DNA of 64,000 nucleotides from Callorhinus ursinus (lineage: Eukaryota; Chordata; Mammalia; Carnivora; Otariidae): assembly GCF_003265705.1 (NCBI RefSeq), contig NW_020312828.1, forward strand, positions 52,439,627-52,503,626. Direction: 5' to 3'. The notes under the pieces are model-generated. The model was not told the DNA's origin and ran no database searches. It saw only the letters and a list, made by a program, of their open reading frames with translations. This document shows positions 1-11,890 of this stretch, piece by piece (position 1 is the first letter of the stretch; each line of letters opens with the position of its first letter). The translations under genes and the position numbers were made by a program.

Positions 1-599
1 GCTAATATAATAGTCTTGTGCCCCAAGGCCTGACTTACTCTGAAGAGAGGAGTACAAACTATTTAGACCCATCACCCTGAGTTCTAAGAAGGAGCAAATT
101 GTTTTTCAGCATCTCACAAAACCCCCAGGATTTCTTCTCTAAGGGGCAGAAGGAAAGCTGTGTGATGAATCTTGCCCTGTTTATAGAATACATCTCAAGA
201 ATCTGTACAAATAATTTTTATCTTTAGCAAATAGTTATTTCCCAGAGAGAGCAATTAGGGGGTTGAGAAAGAAAGAGAAACAAGACAAGTTACCAGAACT
301 AAAAATTAATTCTATAGTCCTTTTCAAATGTAAATTACTACATTAAAATTTTAAAATAACCATGACCACAATTATCAAGGCAGTCCTCACAACTTCCTAG
401 GTATGCTCCCATTGAATAGATTGTATAGTCTAGATTTTAAGGCACAAAGTGACTAAAAAGTACCAGTTTTCCATGGCTTAAAAAAAAAAAAACAAAAACC
501 AACAAAACAAAACAAAAATCCAAAAACCTTTCTGCTCAACACAGTAAGCAGTATACAAAATGATATATTTACTTGATATGTTCTCAATTATGATAAATG
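1..599. other. AT-rich non-coding DNA, no gene seen
   Basis: No open frame of note and no recognised exon. An A-rich tract at 481-520 (runs of A broken by C) could be an old retroposon tail, but I see no matching element body beside it. Confidence 0.5.
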
Positions 600-780
600 T
601 ATTCAGACACATTTGTATGCATTGGAAAAAGAAACACTGAACAGTGCCTGTCTCTGGCTGATGGGAATACAGGTGAATTTTATTTTCTTCTTGAAATGGC
701 TGATATTTTCCACTTCCTTTAAAAACAATGAGAATTTAATTTTATATTCTGAGAAAAAAATAAGGAAAGAAAGACAAAAA
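600..780 (+). mobile_element. Old L1 (L1M-type) 3' UTR fragment
   Basis: The order of short motifs (GTCTCTGGCTGATGGGAATA, then a T-rich block, then an A-rich AAT end) resembles the 3' UTR of ancient mammalian L1M elements. It is diverged and short. Family assignment is from memory of the consensus, so confidence is moderate. Confidence 0.4.
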
Positions 781-1011
781 TATGCTTAGAATGCATTCAC
801 TCTGTGGGAAACTTCTAAACACCTGGCAATTCAGTAGTGGTGTGGTCAGAGCAAACCTGGAAAACATGGACTGTGATCCATAGACATGCTCCATTGGTTC
901 CACTGGTTATCTCCTCTAGCCCTGTCCCTTATGAGACCTTTATGAGAACTAAAGAAAGCTAATAAACTAGAGAAAACAAAAGAGCAGAAATAGCCTCAGG
1001 TAGTCTCTTCT

Positions 1012-1200
1012 TTTTTTTTTTTTTAAGATTTTATTTATTTATTTGAGAGAGAGAGAATGAGAGATAGAGAGCACAAGAGGGAAGAGGGTCAGAGGGAGAA
1101 GCAGACTCCCTGCTCCCGATGTGGGACTCGATCCCGGGACTCCAGGATCATGACCTGAGCCGAAGGCAGTTGCTCAACCAACTGAGCCAGCCAGGCACCC
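1012..1200 (-). mobile_element. Can-SINE (tRNA-Lys-derived), minus strand
   Basis: The element is inserted in reverse: poly(T) and AAGATTTTATTTATTTATTT at its left end are the complement of the A-rich tail, and the tRNA-like head ends in CAGGCACCC at 1200. A perfect 16-bp TSD, TCAGGTAGTCTCTTCT, lies at 996-1011 and 1201-1216. The body contains the GACCCTCTTCCCTCT-type subfamily marker on the minus strand. Low divergence and the perfect TSD mark a fairly young insertion. Confidence 0.96.
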
Positions 1201-1253
1201 TCAGGTAGTCTCTTCTGATGGGAAAGGTTTTGTGGAAAGCCTATAACACTAGC

Positions 1254-1502
1254 CATTATCTACTGAGCACTTCCTATGTGTCAGTCAGCTAATGAACCAA
1301 GGCCTTTATGTACTTTCCTTAAATTCCTCACAGCAGTCCTTTGAAATAGATATTGTTGCCATCTCATACTGATAAAATGGTAGAAGTGCTGAGAAATTAA
1401 ATAATGTGATCAGGGTCACAGAGCCCAAGTGCTGCAGCTGGTATTAAAACTTCAGTCTGTCTGAAGCACAGGTCCATTCTCTTTCCACTAAATTCTGCCT
1501 CA
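1254..1502 (-). mobile_element. MIR SINE, minus strand
   Basis: Near full-length MIR in reverse complement. It shows CTACTGAGCACTTCCTATGT at the left, then CTCACAGCAGTCCTTTGAAA, a core with GGTCACAGAGC, and CTCTTTCCACTAAATTCTGC at the right, which is the complement of the tRNA-like MIR start. MIRs are inactive relics shared by all mammals. Confidence 0.75.
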
Positions 1503-1692
1503 GCATCTTGGTTAGTGCGAGGATCCCAAAGAGCCATTTCCTGCCCAAATCTGTCCAGCTGAAGTATTTTGTTTGGCTAACCCATCATTTCAAGTACAGT
1601 TTCAAGTCTTCAGCCAGGATGGGTAAAACTCCTGGTCCTTTTAGCTATTAATGTAAGCTGTCTTGATCCTAAAGGCATTGCCACCAGTTGGT

Positions 1693-1712
1693 GGGGGGGG
1701 AGGGAAGAGGGG
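1693..1712 (+). other. G-run cluster with G-quadruplex potential
   Basis: G runs of 8, 3 and 4 are separated by 1 and 4 bases. The 8-G run can supply two tracts, so a four-tract intramolecular quadruplex is possible on paper. No gene context is visible. Confidence 0.35.
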
Positions 1713-1813
1713 AGAAGGCACCTAACATTTGCTTATCACCTTCCAATGGTTAAAAACAAACAAACAAAAAACAACCAAACAAAAAACTCTTCATTCACTT
1801 GTTCTCCCTTTTT

Positions 1814-2036
1814 TTTTTAAAATGTTAACTTTTTTTTTAAAGATTTGTTTATTTATTTGAGAGAGAGAATGAGAGAGAGAGAATGAGAGATAGAGAGCAC
1901 TAGAGGGAAGAGGGTCAGAGGGAGAAACAGACTCCCTGCTGAACAGGGACCCCGATGTGGGACTCGATCCCAGGACTCCAGGATCATGACCTGAGCTGAA
2001 GGCAGTTGCTTAACCAACTGAGCCACCCAGGCACCC
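1814..2036 (-). mobile_element. Can-SINE, minus strand
   Basis: Same subfamily and orientation as the copy at 1012-1200. The TSD CTTGTTCTCCCTTTTT is found at 1798-1813 and 2037-2052. The T-rich left end is broken by AAAATGTTAAC at about 1819-1829, suggesting a tail that has acquired other sequence. A GAGAGA stretch in the body is slightly expanded. Only about 600 bp separates it from the previous SINE. Confidence 0.95.
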
Positions 2037-2052
2037 CTTGTTCTCCCTTTTT

Positions 2053-2915
2053 AAATACAGTGAAAAATCCCTTTCACCACTATCATGCTTAGGAATATTG
2101 ACAGAATGATTGGGTCAATATGTAGTGGGCCCTTTCAGGCCTTCCTAAACTGAGCATAAAGTAATTATTTTATATGACAAGGTGACTTATTCTTTCTTCA
2201 GCTCATGATGATATGCTATTTATGGCTTCATTAATTATCCTTGCTGAAAAGTATTTTCTTTCATTTACTCAACCAAAACAGAGATACCATCTTCATATGG
2301 CATATGGATTAGTATCATGCTTGTTCTCCTGTTCATTACACCATTATCCTTTCAAACAAACATAAACGTCAAGTGAATACTTATTCTAATGGTTATATAC
2401 ACACTCTGAAAACTTATTCTCATAGAGCGTACTCTAACATTATGACGTAAAAAAAAACTCACCAACAAAATTTTATCAATAATCTTCAAACAAACCTTTT
2501 TTTCCTTTTTGAAATAAATGTTTTCTAGGTTACTAAATTAAAACACACTGAACTATATCTAAATTGAAACTGCTAAACTGAAATAATTTTTGCTCAAATA
2601 TTTTAGGTTGTCAAAAGTTGTACTTACAGCTAAATATACTTACCTAAATTTTGCAGATACATATATTTATACAGAATATTGAATTGGAATACATGAATAC
2701 ATATATACATATACCTATATCCGTATCCATATCCATACATACATATGTGATAAAATAGTAGACTAAATGTTTCCCCTTGAAAATTCCATGTTTTATCAAG
2801 TCAGTGTAAGATTACAGAATACTAGATCAGATAATGACAAAGACATACAGGGACACACACAGATGTGAGAGTGTAATTATGTATGTTTATATAATATATA
2901 CATTTATGTATTTTC
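2053..2915. other. AT-rich non-coding DNA
   Basis: No gene or clear repeat. At 2690-2755 there is a TACATA/TATCCA-rich low-complexity stretch. Confidence 0.45.
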
Positions 2916-3095
2916 TTATATGGGAGGAGCACAGTTTAGTAAACATCTACTGAGACACATTTATATGTTTTCTATAGTAACAGGTCTTGTGCCATGGAGA
3001 TATAAAGATGTAAAAGATACAGTTCTTGCCTAGTCCCTGTCTTAGTGAGAAAGCCAAGTATATTAATAGACAACATCATTACAATGTGGGAACTG
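2916..3095 (-). mobile_element. Probable L2 3' fragment, minus strand
   Basis: Motif order AGTAAACATCTACTGAG, GGAGATATAAAGATG, TTCTTGCCTAGTCCCTGTCT follows the reverse complement of the L2 3' end (tail, then the region around ATCCCTGCC). Diverged; a MIR-type element is the alternative. Confidence 0.4.
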
Positions 3096-4284
3096 TTAGA
3101 ATAGAAATAGCCTGCATAAGATTGTGAAGCAAATACTCCAAATTTATGAAACCATGACAATTTTATTCCATATGCTCACAGAGAAAAACTAAAGAGTTTG
3201 GTATGTCCTCTCAGTTAACTCAACATGACTGAGCACAAACATAACTTGGAGAAAGCACGTACTTACCAGCTTCTTATCTGTCCTGATATGCATTCCCACT
3301 CAGGGCTGGTTGCTCTCAGCATTCAGTTTCATCATGACCTTTTTTATGTTAAAATTATATCAACATTATTATTTTCAGGAAACCATGAAGCCCAAACTTT
3401 ATATATCCTAGGATCTCACCTGAGGCTTTTACATTTTTGACTTCTTAAAGCCAAGGATGCTCATGCCACAGCATGAGATATGTTACATTTAAGAAGTAAG
3501 GTGTTTGTTGGAAAGTCACCATCATATCAGGAAATCACACATTTGGTTTCTCACAACTTTTTCATCTGTAAAAAATGGGGAGTTACAGAGGACAGATAAT
3601 TTTCCTCAAAATGCACAGTAAAATAGAGCTCACTGCAGAGCCAGAATTCTCACCCACCTTGCCTGAACCTAGAGTCTATGATTGTGCTACCACACTCCAT
3701 GCCCAACAGCCCAGTTGTAAGAAACTCTCAGGGCAAATGCTCAGATTTGTTATGGTCTACTTAATTTCTTTCAAAGCTGGAGAAAGGTCTCAAGTGAACC
3801 CATACATAGGTGGGCAGAATCTTGCGGGATTCTGGGCTGTCTTTAGAGTAGCATTGTGGAGGGCTCCCAGAATTAGTCATCAGGAGACTGAGGGATTTGT
3901 GGTTTTTTTTTTTTTCACTTTATCAGGCATCTAAACTTTACAGTCTTTTACTTGTCCGATTAGTAAAAAGCATCCTGCTAATTCTACCTATCCTAAGTAT
4001 CTCATAGGTTTGTTTTAACAATCAAACGAAGTGTGTGAAAACATTTGGCCATCTCTAAGATGCTATGCAAAGGACAGATACTTATATTTTGATCTGAAGC
4101 CAGGCTGGGAGAAGCAATTTGCAAATCTATTAAAAGAAGTGTGAATTCTCTGTTGTAACTTTATATGTACATATTCAAGAAGAAGAAAATTAACAGTTAA
4201 AATTAGCCATAGGATTCCTTCTGTTACCAAATGCAGATTTAGAGCCATGCGAGAAGCAGCATATGAAAAGCAGAGAAATGAGAA
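3096..4284. other. Non-coding DNA with a possible MIR remnant
   Basis: A 119-codon open frame at 3575-3934 has no recognised domain and runs into a T-rich tract; I treat it as chance. A weak MIR-like stretch on the minus strand may lie at about 3559-3700 (CTCAAAATGCACAGTAAA, then GCAGAGCCAGAATTC). Confidence 0.4.
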
Positions 4285-4440
4285 AAAAAGGAAGCATTGG
4301 ACTCTTACAGCTTCGGGCTGACCAATGATTAGCTGTACGATTTTGAACAAGTTGCTTTCCTCTGTGCTTCAGCTTCTGCACTGAGAAAATGGGAATAATA
4401 ATATACTGACATCACAGAATTGTTTAAGGACTAAAGAAAA
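4285..4440 (+). mobile_element. MIR SINE, plus strand
   Basis: Contains the MIR order: GGACTCTTACAG, TAGCTGTACGATTTTGAAC, TTCAGCTTCTGCACTGAGAA, AATGGGAATAATAATA. Diverged old copy, followed 35 bp later by a second MIR in the same orientation. Confidence 0.6.
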
Positions 4441-4474
4441 ATCATGAGGGATTCATTCTTAAAGGCCTAGCTTC

Positions 4475-4600
4475 CTAACACTTTGTGACTATGAAGAAAT
4501 CACTTAATTATTCTAAGCCTTGGTTTCCCCATCTGTAAAGTAAACGTAATGATACTTAAAGCAATTTTGTAAAGTTAAAATGAAAATGTTTTGTAAACCA
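4475..4600 (+). mobile_element. MIR SINE fragment, plus strand
   Basis: TTTGTGACTATGAAGAAATC, GCCTTGGTTTCCCCATCTGT and AAAGTAAACGTAATGATACT match the core and 3' half of MIR. The 5' tRNA-like part is lost or too diverged. Confidence 0.6.
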
Positions 4601-5907
4601 TAGCCATATAAAGATAAAGGATTTACTACAGCATGTTGTTGATTTCTGATACTAGTGCCTGCCTAATGTTAGAGTTTCACCAACCTTCATTCTTAAAGAA
4701 CTGTAAAGTATCTTTTCTGTTTATACTCTCAGGAATCTATGTACTATACAGTGGCCAAAATGTCTGGGAACAAATAACAGTATTTTGTTGTATTTTAATG
4801 TAATGTCAGAAAGCCATTTATTATATATATTCACTAATTCTTCCAGACTTTAAGGCCATAGGGTATAGAGAAACCTCGTATACAACATGTGCTAGTTGTT
4901 TCAAACCTTCAGAGGGAACTTTCTCCTTGAGCAATTTTAACCCAGAAATATCTATAATTGTGATTTTGATGATGGTTAGACTCTGAATTGCTAGGCCAGC
5001 AATGAATAAAGTGAGAGACTACAGTGAATAAAGTTCCCAGAGGTCCTTCATAAAAATCTGTGTGTGGTGGAAGGAGGGGGGACAGGATTGGGGGAAGATT
5101 GTGAAAGGGGAGAAAAATGGGACAGCTTTTTTTTTTTAACATTTTAAACATTATAGTTACTGTAACTTGCTGAACATCTGACTTAAAACCAGATAAAGTA
5201 TGAAATTATTCACATTATAAAAGTATTCATCACTCTACTTAGGATAACGGGAACCTGGAAAGTAAAAATACTGTCTTGTTTTCTGATTACTGACAAACTG
5301 AAGATGAAGAATTTCAAGTCACTAATGATAATATCATTAAAAATGTAAGGCAAAGAAAATATGCCATTAAAACAATAAAAAGAAATTTTACTTGTATGAT
5401 TCATTACTGGACATTTGGCAAATTTGACAGCAAAAGGCCAAAATGGTTCTTTCCTCCATGAGAAGCAGTACCTCATTAAGACAGATTAATGTTTAGAGTT
5501 TCAAAAGCCTCAGGGGCTTAGCACTTATTCATTTAATCACACAACTAAAAAAGTCCTTATGGATGCTTGCTATATAAAAGATTCCAGGCAAGTCACTCCA
5601 CTGGGATTTCTGAGCTTCCTGTGTCACTTACCATTAATACATCTGAAAACCCCTGTGCTACTGGGCATGAAGCACTGAGCCTTGTCCTTGCCTGGGGTGT
5701 GTCTAATGATATAACATGGGAAGGTCATGGCATTGTGCACTTTGGGATTTCATCTTTAAACGGGATTCTAGGCAGGAAGAGACGCTCCAACAAAGAGGTA
5801 TTAAAATACTCTGATTTCCAAGACATTTGGAGAGACACAATCACAAGAACAGAGTAAGATTGGTTCTCCTTAGGTGAAAACACAAAGTCAGGTTAGAATA
5901 ATGCCAT
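4601..5907. other. AT-rich non-coding DNA, no gene seen
   Basis: Several 80-96-codon open frames on both strands, none with a recognisable domain. A T-run at 5128-5137. I see no repeat that I can name. Confidence 0.4.
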
Positions 5908-5931
5908 TCTCTCTCTCTCTCTTTTTTTTTT
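5908..5931. repeat. CT-repeat plus poly(T) low-complexity tract
   Basis: A short CT repeat runs directly into a T homopolymer. It may be the worn tail of a minus-strand retroposon, but no body is recognisable. Confidence 0.7.
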
Positions 5932-5990
5932 ACTGTAACCCCTAGTAAGAGGAATAGTTTAATCTGGACAAGAAACAAATACAGTATAAA

Positions 5991-6032
<42 letters not shown>
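5991..6032. repeat. (AC)n microsatellite
   Basis: About 20 uninterrupted AC units, long enough to be highly polymorphic in most mammals. Confidence 0.97.
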
Positions 6033-6033
<1 letters not shown>

Positions 6034-6240
6034 GCTTGCATGTGCACTCAAATAAGAAACAAAAGTTTCATGAAACTATATTTACTCCAGCAATACAGTA
6101 AAAAATAGAACCCAGGTTCCTGACCCTCTGAGGACTTTGATATTTTATTTCATTTGTACAGGAAGATTTGACTCCACCAAGTTTTGAGTTTCACAACCTG
6201 AATCATGATGATCGTTTAAAAACACTGGATTACAGCTGAT

Positions 6241-6465
6241 ATTCATAACTACTATTTATTATGCTCTCATTTTGTGTGAGGCAATGTGCTGAATATTTGC
6301 TCTCATCATAGCATTTGGTCCTCAAAGCAACCATCAGAGATGAATGTCGTCAGAGCTATTTCATAGACAAGGCATCTGAGACGAGAACGTGGCTCTGGTT
6401 GTACAGCCAGGAGACGGAAGAGCAGGGACTAGCAGTCAATCCTTTCCAAATCATACTTAGAATTA
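6241..6465 (-). mobile_element. MIR SINE, minus strand
   Basis: CTACTATTTATTATGCTCTC at the left, TCCTCAAAGCAACCATCAG in the middle, then GACAAGGCATCTGAGAC and TTGTACAGCCAGGAGACG. This follows the MIR reverse complement for nearly its full length. Confidence 0.65.
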
Positions 6466-6765
6466 TACTTCTTATATTATCAAAAAGCCAAAAGAATTCT
6501 GACTAGATTAGCACAAAACGCTGTTTCTGTACAATAAAAAAAACTAGCAGAACCTAACATATGTTCTGTTTTGTCTTTAAGATCAATGTGCATATCTACT
6601 ATAAACTCATGCAGTTTTTCTTAGAACATGGGTTCATTTTTTTTTAACAAAGCTTGTCATTATTATAAGTAACCAATTGCAGAGTTTACTGTATATTGTT
6701 ATATTTAGACACTCTAGTGGGATGAATTCTAGCTGGTTACAGAATTTAAAGGCACTTTAGTATGG

Positions 6766-7247
6766 TAATGAGCCTCTAAGATGGTCCAATGATCCCCTCC
6801 TTCTGGTATTCATATCCTTGCATAGTCCCTGTCCTGCATTCTACTGGAGTTGTCTGTGTGAACAACAGAATATGGCAGAAGAGATGATATGTCACTTTGA
6901 AAAAAGACACCACAGCTTCCATCTTGCTCCCTCTTTCTCTCATCACTTTGGGGGAAGCCATGGTATCAGCAGTCTCGTGGAAAGGGCCACAAGGTGAGGA
7001 CCTGAAGCCTTTGGCTAAAGCCAAATGAATGATTTTGGAATGGATTCTGTAGCTTCAGTCAGGTCTTTGGAAACTGTAGGCCCAGCCAATAGCTTGACTA
7101 TACCCTCACAATGAACCCAGGGCCAGAACCACCCAGCTAAGATGTCCCCAGATCCTTGATTCTCAGAAACTACATGAGATGATAAATGTTTGCTATTTTA
7201 AGGTACTAAATTTTGGCCTAATGTGTTAAGCAACAATAGATAATATA
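6766..7247 (+). mobile_element. MLT1-type LTR (ERVL-MaLR), plus strand
   Basis: A solo LTR of an ancient MaLR retrotransposon. Diagnostic blocks in order are TGGTATTCATATCCTTGCAT, GAATATGGCAGAAGAGATGA, CTTCCATCTTGCTCCCTCTT, CACCCAGCTAAGATGTCCCC, CAGAAACTACATGAGATGAT, AAATGTTTGCTATTTTAAGG and AAGCAACAATAGATAAT. No internal region or second LTR is nearby. Short open frames over it (82 codons on the minus strand) are incidental. Confidence 0.85.
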
Positions 7248-8100
7248 AACAGAGCTTAAACTTTGCAGGATACTATCTCAATAGAGTTTTTGTCCGCCTG
7301 TATTATATAACACTTTTAATAGCAAAAAAAGCAGTCCAAACGTAACAAGATACTCAAATTGCAAAAATTAAAAAAATAAACTAAATCATGAATGGTTTAG
7401 GAAATAGTTCATTATTACATTTTCAAGGCAAACTATACAGTCTAGAATAAAAGCTAGTGATATAATTTATGAATCACTGAGATTCCTAATCCCGTTAATA
7501 TAACAATGTCAGCCAATCTATTAATTAATCAGCATCCTCTTTACCCTATTCTTTCCAATCATTGATTATTTTAAGTATCACTGGCCCATCCCACTTAAAG
7601 CTGAATTAGAAAAAAAAGAACTGAAATTCACATATGTTGAGTTCTGCTACTATTTGTAGCTTATGGTGGGGCTAGTCTTTATAATTTGAGAAGTAGACGA
7701 GGTGGGCACCATCATTCTTCTTACCTCCCCCTTCCTCTGGTGCCTAGGATTCTCATGCTATCTTCCAGCTTCCTAACCCCTTCTACTATGGTATTCACCC
7801 AGGTCTGCTTTTCCTCACGATGACTTCTCATTGAACTAATTTACACAAAGCATGAATGAATGATTTCCAACTTACTGCCATTCTGGTTATTTAAATTTTT
7901 TAAATGATACTTGTTTACTCAATTAAATCCTGACTTTTTGGACCGTAGGGATCAATATAAGCTGAAATGAAGATTTTGTAATTGAAAATACGTCTATCTT
8001 ACGTAAGTCATACGGACCAAAACTGAAATTCCTAGGGAAAAAAAATATCTAACTTGCTTTATGATGGTAGAATTTTCATTCAATTATTTATAAATTTAAA
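7248..8100. other. AT-rich non-coding DNA
   Basis: No gene and no repeat I can name. A slightly GC-richer block lies at 7650-7850. Confidence 0.4.
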
Positions 8101-8320
8101 TACAATTTTTCAACTTTAGTACTATTGACATTGAGGGCAGGATAACATTTTGTTGTGTGTGAGTTTGTGGGAGAGCATCCTGTAAATTATAGGATTTGGT
8201 CTAGCACCATTGCTGCCCTCACTAGATGCTAGTATCACCCCAGCTGTGACAATCAAAAATGTCTCCAGACATTGCCAAATGTCCACCGAGAGTCAAGATC
8301 ATGCCCAATTGAGAACCACT
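8101..8320 (-). mobile_element. MER20 (hAT-Charlie MITE)
   Basis: Reverse orientation relative to the usual MER20 consensus: GTACTATTGACATTGAGGGC, CACTAGATGCTAGTATCACC, GTGACAATCAAAAATGTCTC, AGACATTGCCAAATGTCCAC and the terminal inverted repeat GAGAACCACT at 8311-8320. The opposite end is worn. Non-autonomous, long inactive. Confidence 0.85.
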
Positions 8321-8639
8321 AATAAAAATAATTGCCATGCTTCTGAGCAAGTATGCATGTGAGTTTACTAAGGGGATATAAGAAAATAATTTCTGGAAAT
8401 GTTGCGGGCTTATTTAGGAGGTGTCCACTCTCCTGGTACTTCTTAAAATTGCAATCATACCATAAAGCCAAATGTGTTTGTCTAATTCTTATACCGCATT
8501 CTTGAGTAAAAGGCAGAGATTGAAACTACTAATTTTATTTTAAACTTTTTAATTCTATTATTTAACTTGTCAGATAACTGAAATTTAGCCATATTTACAG
8601 AACACAAACACACATTCTTACGCTCCGAGGTCTGGAAAG

Positions 8640-8770
8640 CATCAAGGCTGTTGTCTCCTGAAATGTCCTCTCTTTAAAGACGAGGGCCCAAAGAAAAGAA
8701 GGCCTCTTAGAGATTCAGTCATTTCCTAAGGATGAGAATCCAAGTCTCTGACCCTCCAACTGCTCTTGAA
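8640..8770 (-). mobile_element. Possible MIR remnant
   Basis: GACGAGGGCCCAAAGAAAAG, TCAGTCATTTCCTAAGGATG and AAGTCTCTGACCCTCCAACT resemble the reverse complement of a diverged MIR core. Weak. Confidence 0.3.
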
Positions 8771-8882
8771 TGAGGTGGAAACTACAAAAGGTACTTTCCT
8801 CCGGTTAGCAGCTCACCAACACTACACATATTTTTCTCTGTGCTTCTGTGTTATATATACATACTTTGAGGCACCAACCAGA

Positions 8883-9012
8883 AGACATGGGCTTGATCGT
8901 GACCTCTGCAAGATATTTGCATGACCTAGGGGTAAGGTTCAATTTCTCTGCCTTGGTTTCCTCATCTTTAACATGCGGATGATACCAAAGTATTGCAAAG
9001 GCTTTATAAACT
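8883..9012 (+). mobile_element. MIR SINE fragment, plus strand
   Basis: GACCTAGGGGTAAGGTTCAA, CTCTGCCTTGGTTTCCTCAT and CTTTAACATGCGGATGATAC fit the MIR core and 3' half. Confidence 0.6.
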
Positions 9013-10964
9013 ATCACATATGATTTCAATGTGAATTACCTTATTGTCATGCTAAAATGTTGGAGATTTTTATGCAAATAGTAATGTGAATGCATACTAA
9101 AGTTTATCTTAGATAGAAAAAGTGATAATGCCAATGCTGTCAAAACTAAATTTACAAAGTGCTTCTGTGGTTGCTGTGATAAGGTGCTAAAAATGGCCTC
9201 TTTGATAAAGTGTAAATCCTTTTCCATTTCCTAACTTTCTTTTCAGTATCTCAATTCCCTAGTCTCTTAAGTGGGAATTAACTTCAACACTATTTTTAGT
9301 CAAGTACAAAATAGATCTTCATGAATAGAAGACTGCATCTGCAGAAAGTTTATGAATTTTGAAGGAACACTGTCTTTTTGCCAATGTGTTTGTAAGTCAC
9401 AACACTATATTTAAAATCCAGAGGTTGAATTTTGATATATGTTAGAACATGAAAAACAGACAACTGACCACTGTGGGAATTGGACAGCAGATGCAGTGAT
9501 GCTATGTCTAAGTATAATTATGTTTGCTGTATTGGAAGATGAAATGAGACATAGATTTAAGGGGTGAAATGATGTTGTTCATGACAGATAATTCACAGAA
9601 GCATTTCCTCTCCAACAAGATACTGTTTACCGCTTGAGTCTGGAAAAAAAAAAAGAAAAGTTTGATATGTTTTACCCTGATAGAAGTTTTCTTCTCCAGA
9701 GGCTCTCTTAAATACATTATTTAGTGTATCATTAATTTCTGATGGACTGAAAGACTTGTTAGATTTCTCTAAATGCCTCACTTTTCCTTAGGAAACAGCC
9801 TAGACTTTGAGGAGAAAATCTGATTTATTGTATCTTATAATGTGGTAGTAGGACCTAATTAAGAATAGAGAATTAAATAGATGAACATAGTGATTATTTT
9901 TTTTATGGTCCCTCATTATTCTCTTAGAAGAGATGACCTAGTTAAAGAGAAATGACTTGGAAAGACACCACGAGTGCTTAGTACCCAACTCCTGAAATGC
10001 CTTATTCTCTAGTGAAAGTCAGCTGTTTGGTTCTCTTTCAAGAATTTCTGAACTTAGCACCACTTCAGTTGGCTGCTTTAAGAATGCTGCCCTTAATTCC
10101 CATTTAAGAAAGTGAAGGGTTAGGATTAATGTTTCTTTTTTTATATATGTTGCCTTACAAAACCCTTTCCATTTACTCATAAAAGAAGTTTGCCAGCCTT
10201 TTTTTTATTGAAAGGATTAAGACCAGATTATTTCCATCCTAAAAGTGTGATCAAATATAGCTGTGGAAAGCAAAAAGGAGACCAGGAGAGCCAACTGCAA
10301 TAGACTGTAATATGATCCTACAGACTAGATTATCGGGTATATTTATCAGGAAATTATTATAAGATTATAAAGTATAATATTTACATTTAATTATAATTTA
10401 CACAATGGCAGTTCTCATGAGGAAATATACTTAAAAAAAAAAAACAAATTAAACCAACATGCTCACGTGCACTGTATATTCTGGCCCAAGGTCACCACAG
10501 TAGTTGGACAGGTTCTGTCATAACCCAAGGGCACTCAGCCATTGGTGTGAGTGGGGGCCAAAATCAATCCACATTTAGCTGTGTAAACTTTGGTGCTTGG
10601 TGCAGGACTGGGGTGTTTTCTAATGTTCTCAGACACATGAGATAGGTTAGTGGTGGTCACTTCTGGACTATATGAGGTCTCAAATGGCCTTTCATCTAAT
10701 GGGCAATTTTTCCTTTTTAAGAACACTATCAGAGAAAAGGGAAGCTCTTGTCTATAGGCCAAATAATTGACTTGCATTTCCCAACCTGACACTCAGTCCC
10801 CGAAAAGGACTAAGGAAACCTATTCTTCACTGTTAGAAATTCTGTTAGAAATTGCGGTTGTATCAGATGGTATGTAGCTAGGGGAGTAAGAAATGCTTAA
10901 ATCCTTCTTTTGCCTAGTCCAATCCCTGTCCCCTTGAAGTACCCTAGGAAAATATAATTCAAGG
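9013..10964. other. AT-rich non-coding DNA, no gene seen
   Basis: Overlapping small minus-strand frames at 9508-9781 cross an A-rich run (9643-9654) and look like chance. A-run at 10433-10444. A slightly GC-richer block at 10480-10800 holds an 85-codon minus-strand frame with no recognised domain. Confidence 0.4.
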
Positions 10965-11093
10965 GACAGTGGCAAAAAAAAGGGAAAGGAATCCAAGTAT
11001 ATCACTAACGAAAGCCAATGAATCATGGAAAAGGAGCAAGAGAAGGAAAGATCAAAGAAAATCTACAGAAACAACCACAAAACACAAATAACA

Positions 11094-11890
11094 AAATGGC
11101 AATACATATCTATCAATAATTACTTTGAATGTGAATGGACTAAATGCTCCAATCAAAAGACACAGGGTGACAGAATGGATAAAAATACAAGACCCACCTA
11201 TATGCTGCCTACAAGAGATTTATTTCAGACCTAAAGATGCCTGCAGATTGAAAGTGAGGGAATGGAGAAACATTTAACATGCAAATGGATGTCAAAATAG
11301 ACTTTAAAACAAAGACTGTAACAAGAGACAAAGAAAGACACTATATAATAATTAAAGGGATAATCCAACAAGAGAATATAACAATTGGAAATATTTATGC
11401 ACCCAACATGGGAGTACCCAAATACATAAAAGAGTTAATAACAAACATAAAAGAATTACTTGATAGTAATACAATAGTAGGGGACTTTAACAACATCCCA
11501 CTTAGATCAGTGGGCAGATCATCCAAATAGAAAATGAACAAGAAAATAATGGCTCTGAATGACCAGATGGATTTAACAGACATATTCAGAACATTTCACC
11601 CTAAAGCAGGAGAATATACATTCTTTTCAAGTGCACATGGAACATTCTCCAGAATAGATCACATATTAGGCCACAAAACAAGCCTCAACAAATTCAAGAA
11701 GATCAAAGTCATACCATACATCTTTTCTGAAAACAATGCTATGAAACTAGAAGTTAACCACAAGAAAAAATCTGCAAAGATCACAGATACATTGAGGATA
11801 AATAACACGTTATTAAACAATGAATGGCCCAACCAAGAAATCAAAGAAGAAATAAAAAATTACAGAAAACAAATGAAAATAACAACATGA
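11094..11890 (+). pseudogene. L1 ORF2 endonuclease domain remnant
   Basis: Broken AP-like endonuclease region of the L1 above. It starts with the ORF2 opening (ATGGCAATACATATCTATCA at 11096). A frame at 11279-11530 carries the conserved IVGDFN motif (11474-11491). The next frame, 11534-11890, carries SRIDHILGHK (11648-11677), which in intact L1 contains the catalytic D and H. A stop at 11528 and earlier frame breaks separate the parts, so it cannot encode an active enzyme. Confidence 0.9.

Noticed and set aside
3575..3934. 119-codon frame as a small gene
   Set aside because: Includes a possible MIR remnant and ends by translating a poly(T) run into Phe; no known domain.
5841..6047. Cys-Val repeat protein frame
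   Set aside because: Translation of the (AC)n microsatellite.
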